64,000 nucleotides of DNA from Opisthorchis felineus. Its lineage: Eukaryota; Platyhelminthes; Trematoda; Opisthorchiida; Opisthorchiidae. Where the stretch lies: positions 183,973 to 247,972 of the forward strand of contig SJOL01008500.1 in the NCBI GenBank assembly GCA_004794785.1, given 5' to 3'. Numbering within the stretch: position 1 is the stretch's first letter; every line of letters begins with the position of its first letter. Both the position numbers and the translations under genes were made by a program. The notes beneath the pieces were generated by a model. That model worked only from the letters and a program-made list of their open reading frames with translations, had not been told where the DNA came from and searched no databases. Positions 49,393 through 60,465 of the stretch are shown here, piece after piece.

Positions 49393-49645
49393 TTGTTAGT
49401 TGTAGGTGGATGCGGGAATTTAGAATTCACGTACAGATTGCTCCCGGTCGAACAGTTCTCCTCCTGCCCTAGTGCAATTATTCTGACGAATGTTCACCAA
49501 AAAGCACTGGACTCGAGTTTCATTCCAATCAGAGCTCATCAGCAGTGCATATCCTTGGCCGCCTAGAGTTTTGAACTAGGGACCTCTGACATACGAGGCG
49601 AGCGTTTTACCACCGCTCCATTGGCGCACGCTGGATGCACCTGAA
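49393..49645 (-). mobile_element. tRNA-derived short retroposon with embedded hammerhead ribozyme
   Basis: On the minus strand the order is tRNA-like head (about 49640-49562), hammerhead (49548-49504), then a 3' tail ending near 49393. The head has a box A-like GGAGCGGTGGTAAAACGC and a box B-like TAGTTCAAAAC; an anticodon-arm remnant lies between them. The same order occurs at 14885-15045, showing that this is a dispersed unit. A tRNA head followed by a hammerhead recalls the schistosome SM-alpha family. The element encodes no protein and would depend on a LINE partner. Confidence 0.72.
49504..49548 (-). ncRNA. Hammerhead ribozyme in the 49.5 kb retroposon
   Basis: Minus strand, 5' to 3': stem I strand GCACTG (49548-49543), core CTGATGA (49542-49536), stem II GCTCT-GATT-GGAAT (49535-49522), core GAAA (49521-49518), a tiny stem III (CTCGAG with flanking A/T pair), the cleavage triplet GTC (C at 49510) and the stem I partner CAGTGC (49509-49504). 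Stem I is a perfect 6-bp helix and all core bases match the hammerhead consensus. Stem II contains one C-A mismatch and two wobble pairs, so activity may be reduced. The minimal stem III is typical of retroelement-borne type I hammerheads. Confidence 0.75.
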
Positions 49646-49810
49646 TTATCGCCTCTGAACAGGCGAAAGTGTCCAGTTTTGAGCGATGTGATTGGTTGGC
49701 CCTGGACGGCGACCCAACAACTGCCCTGTTTGGGTCGGTCAATTGACGTGCCTGTCAGGAATTCCCAGTCAGGTAGCATCACGAACGCTCGAAGCCTGAT
49801 AAACGTTTCT

Positions 49811-49880
49811 TTCTATTAGTTGTAGGTGGTTGCGGGATTTGTAGAATTCACGTTCACATCACTGTGGTTGCAGTTCCTGT
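49811..49880 (-). repeat. Extra copy of the retroposon 3' tail
   Basis: TTAGTTGTAGGTGG-TGCGGGA and GTAGAATTCACGT recur here 418 bp from the same block at 49393-49440, with weaker similarity continuing for roughly 60 bp. No hammerhead or tRNA-like head adjoins, so it looks like the end of a second, truncated copy. Confidence 0.6.
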
Positions 49881-50858
49881 GCTGTCATTAAACTGTTCAT
49901 TATAACCGAGGTTCACTGTGAATAATATTTTGCACTTAGATTACGGTGAATGAAATATTCTTCAGGAGACACTAGATATATCGGAATTCTTATCAGTTAA
50001 AGCAAGAGAACAAATTAACATAAAACTACGAAATAAGTTAATGTGCCCCAAGAGGCTTGGAGACCTCATGGACAGAGGAACAAAACAAATATATGGCCAA
50101 AAAATGGGACGATCTTTGCTAGTACTGAACTAAATCGTCAAAGCGTGTCTTTGCCAAATTTCGCATAGTTTTATCCACAAAGTCTCATAGTGTCGCTCAT
50201 TTTATGCAGTGTACGATACGTACGACCGTATGTGTACATAGGTTTCAACGGCATTTACACCCTGACCGGTAGCGAATCAATCCATGACTTTGATGTGACG
50301 ATGGCGTGGACAAACTTTTGTTCGATACGGTATACATCACTTTATTTTTGCGCTGGCAGTCCATGGGTCCTAGCAGGCTTCATGGGATTCAGGGGAATAC
50401 TAAATCATTCAACGTCCTAATATATGAGTCAGCTGTCTTCTTCCTCTTCAGATCCATCAAAGGAGTTTTCTCGAGGCATCGGAGAACGGTTACAGTAAAC
50501 TCGGCATTAGAGTTTCATCCTTTCTTCTTGCACGTCATGCAACTTGTCCATCTAAACGATATAAGCTAGACTTTTACTTTCATTAAATATGGAACCATTT
50601 CATCTAAGTTTCTCGGTGATAAGAATTTACGACCTAATTTATTCTTTTTTAAGGAAAAGTTTACAACCTATCCAAGGACAAGTCCAACAGTCTCTTTTCG
50701 TTTTGGATGCTCTTCAGACCTTTGCAAATACACATCTGAGTATTTCTTCCACATCAGTAGAAAAAAGTTCCTTCAATTCCATGCTCCTTTCGTGATATAT
50801 ATTTGGCTGGTTCGGAGAGAAAGTTGTGACGATATTGTTAGTTGTTGTATTTTCGCAG

Positions 50859-51651
50859 CATTGTTGCTGCCACCATAGTTTGAGTCAGCTTTTGGCCTTT
50901 TTTGAGCTTAGACAACGCTGGTTCGCGAATTGTATTTCGGTTTTACCCAGTGAGTTGATGACTGTGCCTCTACTACAAAAAAACCGAGTGAGTATTACCC
51001 ACAGATCACGCTTAATCTTGGAGTTTATCTATACTGAACAGGTACGGATCCGTCAACTGATGAGTTGTATACTACGATATTTTCTCCGGTTATCAGTAGT
51101 GATCATCATCGTGTTTGCAAGCAAATGGTTGATTCTATCATCTGTTAAGTGTCCTCAACAGTATTTCCCCAAACTTGGACACTAATTGTTAATAAAGAGT
51201 CTGACTAGTTTTTGAATTCTAACCCAAACATATGTTCCAGTTAGTGATGTGTTCAGATACCATATCCCAATTTAAATGTCCAAAGTACTGGGCTTTCTTA
51301 GAGACTCCGGAGGAAGCAGCATTTGTGTATCACATTCTGCTGCTACGTTGTATTTGTATCTAGTTTTCCGGGTTATATTATTCATTTCTGTTGGACAGTA
51401 TTGCTTGCAACACCGTTCTACTGTATGCCACTAAGACAAAGAAATCCTTGAGGTTGAAGTTGTACGTGGTTCAGGTTTAAACTTGTCGTCATATGCCTCC
51501 ATGTGTGTCCAGATGAAAGTCTGTATTTCCCCTCAGCAGCTGAGATACTTCTTTCCAAATGTGCAGATGGGAATCGCAAATCAGATATATCTAGGCAATG
51601 TACAGAGAAACGCGTACTCTGGAAATGCGCATTCGAACTAAAAGCATGCAG
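50859..51651 (+). CDS. Candidate three-exon chain, unknown helical protein (join 50859-50987, 51241-51355, 51540-51651)
   Basis: Exon 1 follows TTTTCGCAG and ends in CGA at GTGAGTATT. Exon 2 follows TATGTTCCAG and ends one base into a codon at GTATCT. Exon 3 follows TTTCCCCTCAGCAG and ends at GTATGC. Both junctions are in phase, and the joined frame reads SVLPSELMTVPLLQKNR-LVMCSD, KYWAFLETPEEAAFVYHILL, RCIS-EILLSKCADGNRKS and KRVLWKCAFELKAC. The sequence looks alpha-helical and cysteine-bearing. The unspliced alternative is a 119-residue frame (50826-51185) with AATAAA at 51191. An open frame just upstream (50589-50790) may hold another exon, but its joints are ambiguous. No family was recognised. 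Confidence 0.35.
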
Positions 51652-52247
51652 GTATGCCATTGAAAAGCATTGTTTTCATTCTGCTATGCTCTCAAATTCC
51701 ACATGAACTTCTTGGTATCTCACTGCTTGAATCTACCCATCAAAGGTGTTCCATACTTCACATTTGACTGCAGTAGCTTATCTGTAAAATGTGCTAAGGT
51801 CAGAATTAACCGCGTTCTTCCACGTTCAGGAAGTAACTAGTACTATTGTCCTGTTGTTGAGGACGTCAATTTTTATTCCATTCGTCAGCCATATTGTTTA
51901 AGCCAAGGCAATAAGGTTATTGGCAGGAACTTGTGAGCTCACTTAAAATTCACTGTGAAGAGCTCTAAACCTCAGACCCTTGAGGCTTCCTTGGATTTCA
52001 TGATCACCCGTTTTACATACGCAAAAATGTCGACCAAACCGCCTCCGCATACAGCAACTGTGAATTTGATCAGGTTTCGTGAGTTGAAGTTTATCTTTAT
52101 TGTGCACCGCTATAGCCGGCTCCACCCAAACCCAGTCATACGTATCTATCAGGGTAAGTTTCGAGTGTCAGTTTGGTGTGCAAATTTATCATCTTCGCTC
52201 ACCTGCAATCAGAAGGACACTCTACCGGGGCAAACCAAGTTAGCGAC

Positions 52248-52267
52248 TATATATATATATATATATA
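52248..52267. repeat. TA microsatellite
   Basis: About 20 bp of alternating TA, directly next to a family B copy. Confidence 0.95.
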
Positions 52268-52289
52268 AGAAATGCAGTCGTGCAGGTCG

Positions 52290-52395
52290 TCGCAACACGG
52301 GTGTGATAATTGTAAGGTTAATCGCCAAGGCAACCGATATCCCCATATTTATGAAAGCAGCAGTGCTGCCTTCCTCGAGAAAAGACGACTTAAAA
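52290..52395 (-). repeat. Repeat family B copy
   Basis: The minus strand reads TTTCTCGAGGAAGGCAGCAC, CTGCTTTCATAAATATGGGG, translating as FLEEGSTAAFINMG. Similar to 18.65 kb and, more weakly, to 5.4 kb. Confidence 0.45.
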
Positions 52396-52639
52396 AATGT
52401 TGGCCCTAAGAACCGCACACTTCGATCGTCCAAATGTTAGCCGTGACCGCCGGTGCATTATTCAGTACGGTCGAAATAAATTTTAAATCAGGAGTCAGTT
52501 GCTGCTCAAAAGGCACATCTGGCATGCGGTGGCATCAGGAATCAAATTTACTTCATGAACCTCCGGGAAGGTCATCCCCCAATTACCTTGTGGATCAGAT
52601 CATGAAGTCATGGACTCAGAGTGGGGTGCCTTGTCTGCC

Positions 52640-53235
52640 GGCTCAGGAGTAAAGAAGACCCACGCGTCCCGACAGGACTCGGAATGTAAAGTGAAGGTCA
52701 ACACGTCTTCTACGACGTGGAACCTGGAATATCGTGTTTATTCTGGATAAGAATGGGGGAGAAAGGCCTGACAAGCGATTTGCCGTCGTTGCAAACAAAC
52801 TCAAACGCAGGAGGACAGATCACACTGCAATCAGTGAGACTCGGCTAGCTGATCAAGGGAAGTCATGGGAGAATGGCTTTGAGTACAAATTCTCCTGGAG
52901 AGGAACAACACAAGGAAGCGGATGTGAACATGGTGTCGGATTCGCACTTACAGCTCACACTGATCCTAGATCAACCGAGCTTACCACCTCAAGAATGGTA
53001 GCCATCCAATTACGGCTATCAAGGGCAAGGTTTGCCACATTTGTCAACGCCCATGCCCCCACAATGTGGCACTCAACTGAGGAAAAGAACAAATGCTACG
53101 AACAACTGTCGGGTCTGGTTAGATCTGCACCTCATAACGTGTTCCGCTTTCTGCTGGTCGATTTCATTTCTCGGGTTGGCCAGGATCTGCAAAATTGGAA
53201 GAGTGTGGGTTCATCTGAAACCGGATAGATAACTA
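52640..53235 (+). mobile_element. Second LINE endonuclease fragment, different subfamily
   Basis: An open stretch at 52734-53228 carries the ordered signature of a non-LTR retrotransposon endonuclease: HTAISETRLADQG near residue 30, HGVGFAL, a RMVAIQLRL segment, FVNAHAPT, and FLLVDFISRVGQD in place of the catalytic GDFNARVG-type motif. Upstream, another frame continues toward the usual N-terminal TWN motif (ACGTGGAACCTGGAAT near 52715). After 53228 the similarity fades. It differs enough from the 1.3-2.2 kb copy to be another subfamily. The altered catalytic Gly-Asp and the missing reverse transcriptase mark it as inactive. Confidence 0.72.
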
Positions 53236-54227
53236 ATGATGTGCACAGCATTCTATCTGTCAATAAGGAACGCGTGGTTGAATGTGGAGCAGGCAGCGCT
53301 TGCTCGCGAACCTATTCAAGTAGTGGAAACGGACCTAGTCGACTAGGCCATTGTGGGGAAAATAGGTCTCCGCTTTGCTGATCAGAGAAGCGATGACAGA
53401 TCGCTTTCTTATACATGCTGAAGTACCCACAGAACTCGGAAAATGCCATGTTGTGGACCAGGAGGAATCTCAATCGAGTTGGACTTCAGAAAGCTGAAAC
53501 TGCATCGAAGATTTGCGAGGCTTTAACGGAGAAGCCAGTGGGCGGCCAAATCCCAAACATACCTGAAAGCCAGTGATTTCGAATATAAATACACACTTAA
53601 GCAGTTGTTGTGGCTACAACTGGAGGGAAGTTTTGTACCACGGCAACTACGCGTTAGTATCCACCCTGATTCTAAAGGACAATTTAGTTTTTGCCAAAAG
53701 CATTCTGTTGGGACAAAAATCGGCTTGCCAACCTGCTCAACTACATCAAAGGATTTCTCAATTGTTGAAATTGGGCTGTGTCCTTGTCCCAGTCCTTTCC
53801 GGTCTCTAAGTAATGAGCATCTGTGCAGAGACATGCCGCTGACGATGACGTTCGGTTCAGTTGTATCTCGGTTTCGCCTAAGTATGCATATTTCTAAAAC
53901 GTTCGCAGGGGAAATTCAACATAAAACACCAAGTATTCTTCTAAATGGCTGTGGTGCAAGGATTTCTGCTACGTTGACAGCACACTATCTACAGATCTCA
54001 CACGTGACAATGAAAAAACGCACGAATTGGAAAGGCCAGCACGGCATTTGGTAGTCTTGAGAAACGCACCTAGAGTCATCATCAGTTAGGAAGAGACATC
54101 AAGCTTGCGGCCTATTGGGCCTTGTGGTATCTTCACTAGTGTACCACAACGAAAACTGGACGGCAATAAACAGCCTGTTCGGGTTCTTGACCGACTTTAC
54201 TTACACGCCCGGTGTACAATCCTTTGG
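53236..54227. other. No gene recognised
   Basis: It lies between the LINE fragment and the TA tract at 54.2 kb. A 149-codon frame at 53605-54054 shows no domain and may be chance or decayed LINE sequence. Confidence 0.45.

Positions 54228-54255
<28 letters not shown>
54228..54255. repeat. TA microsatellite
   Basis: About 28 bp of alternating TA, 70 bp before the family A copy at 54.33 kb. Confidence 0.96.
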
Positions 54256-54259
<4 letters not shown>

Positions 54260-54324
54260 CAACAGGGTGTTGGAATTTGGCGAAGTACTGTCCAAAACTT
54301 ACTTTGATGATAACTGAGTGCTAA

Positions 54325-54525
54325 ACTGGATCTCTCGTTTGTAATGTTCTTCAGCTGAATATGATTCACGAAAGCTACCTCATGTTTCAGTCGGCGTAAT
54401 ATTCGAGATATCTAAGGAGGGTTTATCGGCATAGGACACCTTGCATGAGGGCACTGAAAACCCTCCGACTGCCGGAGTTTTCAACAACCTTATGAGTAGC
54501 TTGCCATACCAAGGATAAAAACAAC
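54325..54525 (+). repeat. Repeat family A copy (links both parts)
   Basis: This copy joins the block GGATCTCTCGTTTGTAATG, which ends the minus-strand copies at 3.3 and 40.5 kb, to CTTCAGCTGAATATG, CTCATGTTTCAGTCGGCG and ATATTCGAGATAT shared with 42.6 kb. It therefore shows that both groups belong to one element of at least 250 bp. The end near TTTTCAACAACCTTATGAGT is also seen at 42.87 and 61.83 kb. Confidence 0.62.
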
Positions 54526-54564
54526 TTCATTTGTGTTGAAATATTAAATCACTTGCATACTTAC

Positions 54565-54743
54565 TTGCTTGTGACAGGAGGTTTGAGCGAGTTTTAACTG
54601 AGTCTCTTTCATGACGTCCTTAAAAGGAATGTGTATTCCAGAGGGCGCATCTTGGCCCAGTGAAGCAGAGGTTTTGAATATCAGAACAGTGTACTGTACG
54701 GTAGATCGATTAAGCCCACCAGTAATCCAGTACAGGTAACGCC
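54565..54743 (-). CDS. Candidate internal exon, unknown protein (exon B)
   Basis: On the minus strand an AAACAG acceptor is followed by a 179-nt frame ending in CAA at a strong GTAAGTATG donor (intron G at 54564). It encodes RYLYWITGGLNRSTVQYTVL and SLGQDAPSGIHIPFKDVMK among others. The composition looks protein-like and the LNRST is a possible N-glycosylation site. Its first two bases complete the codon left open by the candidate exon at 58566-58750. The acceptor has a poor pyrimidine tract. I do not recognise the family; a faint resemblance in pattern to the luminal part of TMEM181-like seven-helix proteins (LN-x-T-x-YTV) is only a guess. Confidence 0.4.
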
Positions 54744-55668
54744 CTGTTTGAGCTTACCAGGTAGGCTTACTTCCCACATTTTCTTTCAGTGCCTTATGTT
54801 ACTTGAAATCAAATTTGCACTTTTATTAAACTAATAACTAATTTGCATTCACGCGGGTTATTCAAATGAGCCTCGAAATAAAGAACGAAAGCACGATGGT
54901 TGCACACCGGTGGTAGTAAAATCGATTAACTCAACCACATCCTGGACAAGTGAATAATTTTGTGTTTCAATTAGTCTACTCGCATTGTCTCAAACTGCCC
55001 ACGCCTCTGCCTTCTTTTGCTCACAAAACGTATGTTGAAATCTGCCCAAAACTTAGCAGTGAACTGAATGTAGAAGCTCAAGTGTGCAGGTAGAATTGTT
55101 TGCTCCAACGTTCACCTCAGACACTGGTGATTTATTTACTTTGTCCACACTTACTGGCTAGTCTTGACGTGGTCGCTTATAACATACAAATCCGCCCGAA
55201 ATTCTCGCTGTACACGGTTCATAGTTAGTCAACGTTAGTGCGGGAGTTATGATAGTACTAGGAAGGTAATCTCCATCGAAAAAATAACCTAGCTCATAGA
55301 GAATCCACAGTAACCTTTCCTGCTGGTCATGGCCTATTGTGTCTCCATCACTTGCCAAGCTCAAAATAGAGATCGAGTGTTCACTATTCGTTTATTGTTT
55401 TCCTTGAGGTGTTACCGCAGGGATCCGCCTAACTGACTACTTCGAATATGGGAGAAAAATCGCATTTGTGATCATCATGAAGCTAACGGTAGCTTCGGAC
55501 AAAACCGCCACACCCATATGGAAGCATCTGTTCCTGCGACTCAGTGTAAGGTTTTTTAGGATGAATCTGGCAGCCTTCTTCTGATAATGGTAGTTAAATT
55601 TATAAAAACGTGTTTACTCCATCTCTCATGCGTGTCTCAAATTGTCCAAAAACTGTCCAAAAGTTGTA

Positions 55669-55711
<43 letters not shown>

Positions 55712-58565
55712 TTTTATCTTTTCCACATAACTTCGGTTGATTGGACCAGCAAACCGAAAGTTTGTCTTCCACCTTGTTAACTGCGGTCATCATCACCATC
55801 AAAATGGACAAAAATATCTTAGCAACTAATTTTTCGGCTTGACTGTCATTGAGGTTTGTTGAACTAGTCAGGAAAGAAAGAGAACAAATACACCGCCAAC
55901 TTTTGCTCAACTGGATTAATGCCTCAGCCTGTGGTTTAATTAAATACCACCCATCAAATACAAGATAACAGTGCTGGCTCCTAGGACACATACCTTGATA
56001 TTCGCAGCTGAATTTCTGCTTGCCTCATTTAGTATCAGCGTCTAATTCATGGTATTGTGTCGTTTAAACGGTTACTCACTCCAAAATAAGTCCTAAAAAA
56101 CAAATATATTTAGCTTGAATAATAATATAGAATAGTAGCGAACCTGGAAACAGTTGAGCTGGGCGACCTGACTAAAGATTTTGAGTAAAACAAATCACGT
56201 ATCAAAAATCATCTGATTAAGTTACAGATTTGAATCGCTGATAAGGCAATACCATAGAAGTTAAACCTCCTTAGGGTCACAACCCTGGATTGGTATCAAC
56301 GGAGTGAACAATCAGTCTCCGGTTCCTCCGTGGCCGAATGTGTGGCGACTGGTCCCATAAAATCTAGAATTTTCAAGCTATTAACTTTTTGCCGGACATC
56401 TGAGCCGAAACCTTTGTTTGAGTACCGTGGTTCTCCTGTGTTTTAAGCTAAGGCATCAAACACTCATGAGTTACACCATGAAAATTGCTCTCATACTACA
56501 CGGGCCATAGCTTGACGACATTAGCATGCGAACAGCATGACAGACTGCGGGTAGCTCTGCTACCACCGACGATTACAACGTCAATGTTAGCTTTTTGTAT
56601 CCATATACACTCCTGTTCTACGACACTCTCTTGTATGTCACACTTTTGTATGACAGGAAGCACATGTGAACACTTCTGGTATCATGTTCGCCATCATGCG
56701 GATGAGAGTGCAGATGATGCCCCAAAGTACCGTATATTTCGATGCGATTGGGAAAGTGCCAGCGGCTTGCCTTAACGAGAGATCCAGCAAATCGTTTTTT
56801 GCAACCTTGCCACCAGTTTTTTTCGTTTATCTACTTCTAAAAAGAGTCATTTACAACTTTCGAATGTCCTCTACACTTCTACACTTTACATCTCCCCCAT
56901 ATGAAGACTCGAAGCATTGGATGCATTGGTGTGGTTTAAAGTGTGTCCCTCGATTTTGTGAAGCCAAGTTCACAAGAAATTCATTCATTTAATTTCGTTT
57001 TTAATTTGTGAGGTTAGCTTCAAGCATTCTAACACACTAACACAGTGCAGTAAAAGTGCGATTCGGGATGCCGTTTGACGTTACTCTGTAGTTCATGTTA
57101 TTCACATAATATTCACATCAGTGATAATCTTACGCGAAACACGACAGTCGTGAGTATTCCTCAAACTCAGTAAGTGTTCAGAGAGATTCGCTTTACGTCA
57201 GAATTTTGACGTGACATATACATGTGGAATATGCTCACTAGTAAGTAACACAGGCAAACTCTCTTCCTACGACCATATCATTTTGTTTTTGTCGAATTAA
57301 TCCTATATCTTGTCCACAAAATTTGTTTTAACGTCCTCATTTTTTAAGGGTTTATCTAGTGGAAAAAATCAGCGCCTTTCATGAAATATTTATCCTCCAC
57401 CCCTGATAAAGATTCTGTGAATACCCTAGCATTCCCCACGGTCAGGTTGGAAACAAACGGCTTGGAGGTACACAAGAATGAATGTTCTTGGTTTTGTCGG
57501 GAGGTAAATTCGAGTCAGCTGGCCGGCCGAAATTGGGACGAAACTTTGGCACCTGCTGTGTAGCTGAACTACATCATGGAATGCGAAATGGACTTAATAA
57601 ACTGCACAAGCAAGCATAAGAGAGCACACAACTTGTCAAATTGTGGTTGTTAGACATCTTAAGTGTCTTCCGGTGCAAGAATGCGTGAATGTTACATTAT
57701 CGTTCACGTCATTTTCATAGGCGCCAAAGGTCGCCATACATGTGACAACATCTTGTCACACCTAGCACATGATTCCCCGCACTTCGCTCCGTACAGGGAT
57801 ATCGTGTACGTAATAGAGTCTACACCAAATCTATAGTTAGGAAAATGAAGCCTGGCTGGATCCGTCGGAAAGTAACCTAAACTAACTCGTGGGAGAATAA
57901 TAGCCATCGCCTGACCGTAATCAGTAGGCTAATATTTAAATGACTGCGCCTATGCACTCCTTGGTGGGACAAGCGTATTTTGTCTATACCGTAGTCCGGG
58001 ATCATAGGGGTCAAGGCTATATCGCTTCACTCCCATTAACGCATTCCTATGAAGTCCGTAAACAACTGGAGACAGCCGCAACGCAAAGTCCATCAATTAT
58101 CCGGCCTCGGCCCAACAGAATTTTGCTTCCTAACGGTCCGACGGAGCGCAGCTACCTAAGCAGTCGGTGCAGCAGAGCGCAATTCTATCCCTAAATGTGG
58201 CAAGCAAATAAACAAAACCTATTAACAAGCCAAACTTTTACTATATTTTCTGCAGTCCGTCGTACCTGTCCCCTGCAGATACTAAAAACAAAGAATTGAG
58301 AATTCTGAAACGCAAGTGGACGATTTCACACAGAAGCAAATCGAATTCACTATCCCGTAAACTCATGGTTTGCACTCGCTCGTAACCGGATTGCCTCTAT
58401 AAAGTTCACTGTTTCGTTGGACTTGTACACGATTATTTCTAACCTAATGTAAATCCCGGAGAAGCCATCTAGACTCTTTCCAGGGTATATGCAAAACCTG
58501 CTTAGTGTCGTGTTCACAAACCCGAAAGTATCGGCTACAGTCTACGTTGTTTCAATCACCCTGAC
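54744..58565. other. Candidate intron between exons A and B, otherwise no gene recognised
   Basis: It contains the TA tract at 55.67 kb and several short open frames without family signatures. Confidence 0.4.
55672..55709. repeat. TA microsatellite
   Basis: About 38 bp of alternating TA. Confidence 0.97.
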
Positions 58566-58750
58566 CTGTATGTTCATCCATATTCACTGTTGCAATGATA
58601 AATAATTCAACTCCAAAGTCACCAGTTATAGCTTTCCCATGATATTTTAGGTAAAATTCACTATTTGCCTGTAATTCTGGTGGTGACAGTGAAGGTTCAG
58701 CGCGCAGTAAGCAAAGGTTCTCCATACTTGTCACATATAACCATGTCGAC
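58566..58750 (-). CDS. Candidate internal exon, unknown protein (exon A)
   Basis: An open 185-nt frame on the minus strand runs from a GATAAAG acceptor to a CAG/GTCAGG donor and ends one base into a codon. It encodes WLYVTSMENLCLL, SLSPPELQANSEFYLKYHG and GDFGVELFIIATVNMDEHTG, with alternating hydrophobic residues suggestive of beta strands. A shorter version starting at 58676 (acceptor TCACCACCAG) is also possible. Joined to exon B across a 3,822-bp intron the reading frame continues as MDEHTGRYLYWITGG. Neither splice site is strong, so this remains a prediction. Confidence 0.38.
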
Positions 58751-58869
58751 CTTTATCCAAAGGAATCTTTTAGTCTTCGCAATCGGTCAGCCAATTCATG
58801 TTGTGAAAACGCGAACTTAATAACGTAAGACCTCGTCGTGGAAACCTCTTTCGTTGTATCGTGTTTATC

Positions 58870-59095
58870 ATGGCTCAACGTCTCACACCACAAGAAAGAA
58901 AGCAAGTCATCGCACTGCCGCAAGATCTGCTGTTATTTCGGCTGATCATCTAACTTGAAAGCCTGTACAACGCAACACGATTACAATAGCTATTCGGCTG
59001 TTTGAACAGAAGATGATCTTCGTTGATAGTAAAACTTCAAAGAAAAGTCGGACGACAATCATTGAGGCGGCCATCTATACTGCAACTAATCTAAT
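58870..59095 (+). pseudogene. Possible Tc1-like transposase N-terminal relic
   Basis: ATGGCTCAACGTCTCACACC opens a frame reading MAQRLTPQERKQVIALPQDL, like the start of a helix-turn-helix in Tc1-type transposases. A second frame downstream reads IRLFEQKMIFVDSKTSKKSR and TTIIEAAIYTAT. Both are short and interrupted, and no DDE catalytic part is visible. Confidence 0.25.
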
Positions 59096-59594
59096 GTGTT
59101 TACTCGGAAACGGACTTGAGCATATTGCTACCTGAGGACTCCATTTGAAAAGGCTCTATGCATCGAATCGTGAGAAGCGAACGACGCGTAATACTCATAA
59201 CAGCTTTATTGTCAAACAAACAGCATTCACGCCTCGATACATTAGTGACGGTCAAACTAGGTGAACCATGTAGTCTGACATCTATACATAGCCGAATCAG
59301 CAAGACGCATTGATGGACTGGGACTAATCCGTTAATATTATCTAAACCGCCGCAATCAAATTGGTGGTGTAAATATAGATCTGTTTACCTCACTTTTCCT
59401 GAGAAACGCCAGAGGTAACTTTGACAGGTAGATTTAATTAGTACCTTTAGGACTCAGCCGGTGCCAGTATGATGGTGGAAGACGTACCAACATCCATTAA
59501 GAATTAAATGCCCGGACATGCTATTGGAAGTTCACTGGGGCGCGCTGTGCTGCTAACTACCAACTTCAAGAGGTGGATTCGCTAAGCAGGGATT

Positions 59595-60465
59595 ATGAAA
59601 CAGAATTCAGCGGAAATTGTACGCACATTGCTCAGCTCCTTTTTCGAGGAGAGCATATTCATCATCAACTGGTTATCATTCTTTAACATACTAGTGAACG
59701 GGAATGCAGATGGAACTCTCAAAACTGGCATCTACGGAAATAGGCCGCAAACCGACCAAATACGTCACTATCGTAGCAGTAACCCGATGTACCCAAAGTA
59801 AAGGACTACTCAAGCTCTACTAAAAAGAACCAAGACACACTGCACTGCCACTGAATTTCGAGGGAAATAAGAAACTCAGTACTTCTGAGTAGTTTGACGC
59901 AATGATTATCCAGAAAATCTCATCAGAAGAAGGTTTAAAGAAGAAAGGGAGCAGCAACCAGTACGAACCAACCGGCGAGTTGTTCCATACATCAGGAACA
60001 TACACCTAAGCTCACCGCAAGGCTGCTGACTCGAAGAAGCAATATGATAGGCAGTAAACTCATCGCCAGTTCGAGTAAAGTTATTTCTAAACCAAAAGAG
60101 GGGACCGGAAAAAGCAAGAAAAACCAAAGCAACTGCAACAAGCGTGACAAGGGTTACGCTGGAGAAACTTCAAGAAAATCGTCTACACCGATGTAGTAAC
60201 ATAATGCAGTAGTCGGAAGAAGTGGTCCATTATTTTTGGTCTCCATGCACAAAGATAAACAAAGCTAATATTCTAGTTGAAAAACATAAAAATCTTGGCA
60301 TACAGAGATACAAGGCAGGAGGAAGAATTCTGGGACGTATTACACTCTGTGACAGATCTATGTAGCCACAGTGACGAACTAGACCCTGCATGCAGAGGGT
60401 CGCAACTCAACCAAAGTAATCGTCTGAACTTGGACGTACCAACAATGAGTCAAGGGACTTGAATT
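59595..60465 (+). mobile_element. Penelope-like retroelement relic (end of reverse transcriptase plus GIY-YIG region)
   Basis: Three frames on the plus strand line up in order. The first (59595-59801) has NADGTLKTGIYGNRPQTDQI then RHYRSSNP, matching the conserved stretch after the catalytic part of Penelope reverse transcriptases. The second is an uninterrupted 86-codon frame at 59939-60196 with KKGAATSTNQPASC-like residues, SKPKEGTGKSKK and GYAGETSRKS, the last resembling the Y-G-T-R core of the C-terminal GIY-YIG endonuclease. The third (60277-60462) has LAYRDTRQEEEFWDVLHS and ELDPACRG, fitting the C-terminal end of that domain. Frameshifts between segments show it is inactive. The catalytic YVDD-type part is missing upstream. 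Confidence 0.65.
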
